From Ariolimax columbianus (Eukaryota; Mollusca; Gastropoda; Stylommatophora; Arionidae), in the NCBI GenBank assembly GCA_036924085.1, contig JAVGWX010000019.1, forward strand, positions 13,361,696-13,425,695: DNA of 64,000 nucleotides, in the 5' to 3' direction. Shown here piece by piece: positions 60,466 to 64,000 of the stretch. Below the pieces are notes generated by a model. That model saw only the letters and a list, made by a program, of their open reading frames with translations. It did not search any database and was not told the DNA's origin. The number at the start of each line of letters is the position of its first letter. Position 1 is the first letter of the stretch. Position numbers and translations under genes: made by a program.

Positions 60466-61975
60466 GTATATCTGCTGTTGTCATTATCGCTTGCGATGGA
60501 CGGCTATTATTATTATTCCAAATATAACCGCTTGACATAACTGGTTGAGTAAATAAACACAATTAGTCGTCAACTTTGCATTTCGGTTCTGGCTCACCAT
60601 TATATTTGAGTCATTTGTATTTACAGTATACGATTTAGAGCCTAAATGTTAGGACAAGGACATTCAAGAAGCAGACAACAGTAAATGAACACTATTATAT
60701 CGTTTGAACCACTGAGTGTAGAAATGAATGCAAAATCCGAAGAGAGATGCTTAAAGGAATAATACAACATGATATATCTAAACCAACTACATAATTTCAA
60801 TTAGATATGTATTACTATTCAAAGATTACTGTAGAATCAATCAAACACATTTTGGAGATGCAATTTGCACGATTGATGCAATAATAACCGAAACAAATCA
60901 AGTCGTGACCAGATGGTTAGGATATTACAATGAACTAGTGTATATAACGATGATTAGAACGAAGACCCCATTATACCTAGCACATATTGAAGGATCCCAC
61001 AATTCGTAAAGATGAAGTAAAAGAAATGTTAGGATTTTCCAAATTTAATTTTTGAAAAAGCTCATCGTCAAAACACCAACTGTGAATATTTTCCCATTTG
61101 GGGAACTTGACAGATGATTTAATAAACGCCCATTGCAATTTGCATCATAGATAGCAAAACCCATTTTTATAGCACGCCGGACGGAGAACTGTAACAACAA
61201 AGACAACAATAATGAACCATATCACCAACGTTCTTTTGAAAATAATCATCTCAACATTCAAAAAGTAAAGCCAAAAATTGGTAGACGAATTGCTAGCGTT
61301 GTTATAGGACAAATGGCGACTTATATAATATCATATCAAATATGCCTGTACTGTAACATCTACCAATTCTTAGTGCAATTTCAAACTATCGATATGAAGC
61401 CTTTATTATCAGGATTTTAAATTTGTCCAGAATATTCTGTCTTAAAATATCTTTGCTTTTGTTTTCCGAAACGTTTGTTTTTGGAATGTTATCACAATGT
61501 TTTTGTGTTACACGTATGACATATCCTAAGTAAGGTGTAGTTCTATCTGACATTTTTAATATAGTGTACTTTCTGACCACTATCTCAGGTTATTTTCTTT
61601 AGGAAATTAACGGGACAAAATTTTAAAGATAAAGCATTTCAATGAACTATTGTACAGTACAAATGTGATGATGCATAATACAGACAACCCTTTGAATACC
61701 AGTCACGCATCAATCCACTTTTGCATAGTAAATTTCAAAGAAATTCATTTTTAAATAAATCACTTTATTGAAACAAGTTTTCTTACCAGCGGTAAATAAT
61801 AAACAGAAGACAAAGCTGGACTTGGTACAAACATATTTCATTCTCTAGACTCAGTCTCAGAGAAGGTATCCAACTTTTTGGTAAACAGTGTGACTGTTGA
61901 TACAAAGTTAGCTTTCAATTGTTTCTGTATGAAAAGAAATGTACACATATTCATTGGCTGCACTTTGTAATGGCC
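60466..61975. other. Nothing recognised
   Basis: AT-rich sequence with short open frames on the minus strand (61386-61580) that I cannot place. Confidence 0.45.
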
Positions 61976-61979
61976 TCTC

Positions 61980-62880
61980 TAAAACATGTTTCTAGCAATA
62001 TGAGTACTTTGATTAAATCGCACGCTTGTCCCAAATTGTTGATGACGCCTTCCAAGAAAGGAAAACACGTCAAACTGTTGATATATGTCTGAAAACCATA
62101 GATTAACTATGAACATATGGATTGATGGCCTGTATGGTTTTCTCTGAGAAATGGCCATTTGCGTGTAGCTGTTGGTATTGCTCGTATTTAGCGTTGTTGG
62201 TTTCATTGAGGCCCGGGATGTATTTTGTTATGACCGTCCATTGCAGTTTGGCGTCTGTATATTTTAAGATGGTTTGATGAACTAGTCGCATTAATTTTGT
62301 TTTATTACTATCTTTTTAATTTGTTTATCTAGGTCGCTTGTAAACATTTGCATTTAGCTTTCTTGGAATTAAAGCGACTTTTACAGTGCACTGTTTTTGA
62401 TCTACCGATTGCCGTAATACAACGTGATGGGTTCCTGGATAGTCTTCCATCTAAAGTTTGTTTTCTTATCACTTATGTGAACGTTATCTAGGTTGTAACC
62501 TCTTATCCATCTGCCAATATTAAAGGATGGTGGTAATTTTGGATGACGTACGAGTTGCTGGTTGTTTAGATCCATCCATTTCTCCAGTTCTTGTCTTTTG
62601 AAGTTGTCAGTGTTGTATCCCCTTGTTGTACTGTGGCAGTTGAAATCTTTCATGTTTATTTTGATGACAAGGCCCTTTGAATTCTGCTTGCCCGAAAATA
62701 ACCTTGATTGTTGGTGTTTGTACAAAGATGTATAGGGCAAGCTTTTTTCTCAACTGTGAGGCTAACCATGATTTCTCTGCTAGTTTCATCCGTTGAGTGT
62801 ATGCCAAACCTTGTTCGGACCAAGATTGCGCTTCCATAATGCTCATGTGGTCTCTCAAGTGTCAGCTCCATTCAGCTTAT
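61980..62880 (-). mobile_element. LINE endonuclease region
   Basis: Minus strand in order: PYTSLYKHQQ, GLVIKINMKDFNCHSTTRGY (endonuclease GDFN-type motif with D to K/D changes), ELEKWMDLNNQQLVRHPKLP, PSFNIGRWIRGYNLDNVHIS, then a linker KYIPGLNETNNAKYEQYQQL, HFSEKTIQA. Different family from the I/Nimb-like copies. Frameshifts between blocks. Confidence 0.72.
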
Positions 62881-63280
62881 TTCTGGTCTTTTGTCAATGA
62901 TACCGCAATGTGTCTCGGGAATCATCACATCACATCTGCGCAGACTGCGTAGGTCAGATAGTATCATTTCATCTTAATTATAGATTATTCCTATGAATGT
63001 GAAATCAATAGCAAGGTTAATCTATTTTTTTCCTGTGGGCTTTTCTGAGTGCTAAAAGAATCAGCCGACTTGGTAGTCGTTTCCAGAGAACCAGGGATAT
63101 TTTGAAAGTATTTTTCGAGTAGTCCTCCTTTCGTGTTCACGCAAGAGAATCACTAGCTTAACCAATTGCGTAATTGACACTGGCCCACAAAGACGATACT
63201 TCACACAGACGTGTTTGCAAAAGATGAACTGTCCACTGCATCATCATTTATGCAAAGAACTGGGAGTCACGTGTTGATGT

Positions 63281-63338
63281 AATGAGGAAGAAGAAGAAGA
63301 GAAAGAAGAAGAAGAAGAAGAAGAAGAAGAAGAAGAAG

Positions 63339-63368
<30 letters not shown>
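63281..63368. repeat. (GAA)n microsatellite
   Basis: About 88 bp of GAA repeats, purine-only on this strand. May be the tail of a lost retroelement, because the LINE copies here also end in GAA. Confidence 0.95.
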
Positions 63369-63370
<2 letters not shown>

Positions 63371-63819
63371 TTACCATCTTTACTGACAGCAAGGCCGTCT
63401 TACCTGAATATTTGTAAACAGATAAAAAATAATGTGCAGCTATGTTGATTTTGCTTGACTGCATTGCGCTCATCAGCAAATGAGAAATCTGTGTAAAAGT
63501 GTATTGATCAGTGCAAAGAGTCTCCATTTGCACCGTAGCCGATGTTGCGGATGCTGTCACGATAGAGTGACGAATACAGACGTAGACGTTGCTAAGCAAT
63601 GGATACTGAAATAAACAAAAAACACCTTAGAGGTTATTCCCTTTCAGTACGAGTAGATTCCTCATATCGTAGGTTAAAAAAGTTCACTGTGTGTTCGATA
63701 AATAGGTCCATCCGGTGGTACATGAGTGGATATACAATAGATCACGAACATTTGTGTATACATGAATTGATGTACTCTAACAGAGCCGGAGTTGGGGGAG
63801 GTCGAAGGTAAAAGGTTGC

Positions 63820-63844
63820 GAGGGAGGGGGGGGGGGGGGGGGGG
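63820..63844. repeat. Poly-G tract
   Basis: A run of G broken by one A near its start. Confidence 0.9.
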
Positions 63845-64000
63845 ACTTGTATGAAAAAATAATGGATGCTTCGTCGAAAAACGATACAGTTGTGTTAAAT
63901 ATTTTCAGTAATATGTTTTCAATATATAGCAGTTCAGTTCAGGTGCCATCTCTCCCACGAAGGCCGGCTGCAATAGATCTCCAATGTACTCTCTCTTGCC

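Larger units (their letters stand above)
62881..64000. other. Mostly unrecognised; microsatellites
   Basis: Holds a (GAA)n run at 63281-63368 and a poly-G run at 63820-63844. No exon or element motif seen otherwise. Confidence 0.5.

Overview
The window looks like an internal, intron-rich piece of an animal genome, most probably a mollusc and perhaps a gastropod. That assignment is an inference. It rests on the AT-rich sequence, GT-AG exons scattered between long introns, many decayed non-LTR retrotransposons (RNase H-bearing I/Nimb-like, RTE-like and CR1-like), tRNA-derived SINEs, and unusually many intronic minisatellites. There is no bacterial-style gene organisation, no rRNA gene, no CRISPR array and no convincing functional tRNA gene.

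The main content is one minus-strand gene of the immunoglobulin superfamily, seen only in its middle. Ten short exons alternate perfectly along the minus strand from 57.8 kb down to 4.8 kb: A5 (57626-57843), B5 (50729-50930), A4 (42222-42427), B4 (36190-36391), A3 (28991-29196), B3 (21318-21519), A2 (16422-16639), B2 (10688-10889), A1 (7899-8101), B1 (4814-5015). Each A exon encodes the N-terminal half of an Ig fold, with a motif like FSVICEANR. Each B exon encodes the C-terminal half, with motifs like WNITF, M+IVW+INDA and DAGxYxC. All ten are open, all have AG/GT borders, and all phases fit (A starts in phase 1 and ends in phase 0; B starts in phase 0 and ends in phase 1). An A+B pair is therefore a symmetric 1-1 module of about 135-140 residues, and the window codes five consecutive Ig domains. 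Four cysteines are conserved per domain: the canonical pair plus an extra pair. Neither the signal peptide/5' end nor the 3' end was found. Two weaker candidate upstream exons lie at 58.6-58.9 kb and 60.4 kb.

Intron sequence next to the exons is also shared between cassettes. The array therefore arose by duplication of whole genomic cassettes of roughly 6-15 kb, and later insertions and minisatellite growth made the cassettes differ. The A3 and A4 surroundings (about 28.3-29.46 kb and 41.25-42.68 kb) are the most recent pair.

Mobile DNA fills much of the introns. I/Nimb-like LINEs lie at 39.7-41.2, 42.7-47.0 and 52.4-56.3 kb, the last interrupted by a SINE with a target-site duplication, with a 3' end at 19.3 kb. 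A CR1-like element lies at 36.8-39.5 kb with a deleted relative at 33.8-34.3 kb. RTE-like fragments are spread throughout, and there are relics of a mariner transposase (19.7 kb) and a BED-finger/hAT-like protein (48.2 kb). Eleven minisatellite arrays (units of 23-64 bp) lie in the introns. At least two of them (5.7-6.8 kb and 59.1-59.4 kb) are amplified pieces of LINE coding sequence.
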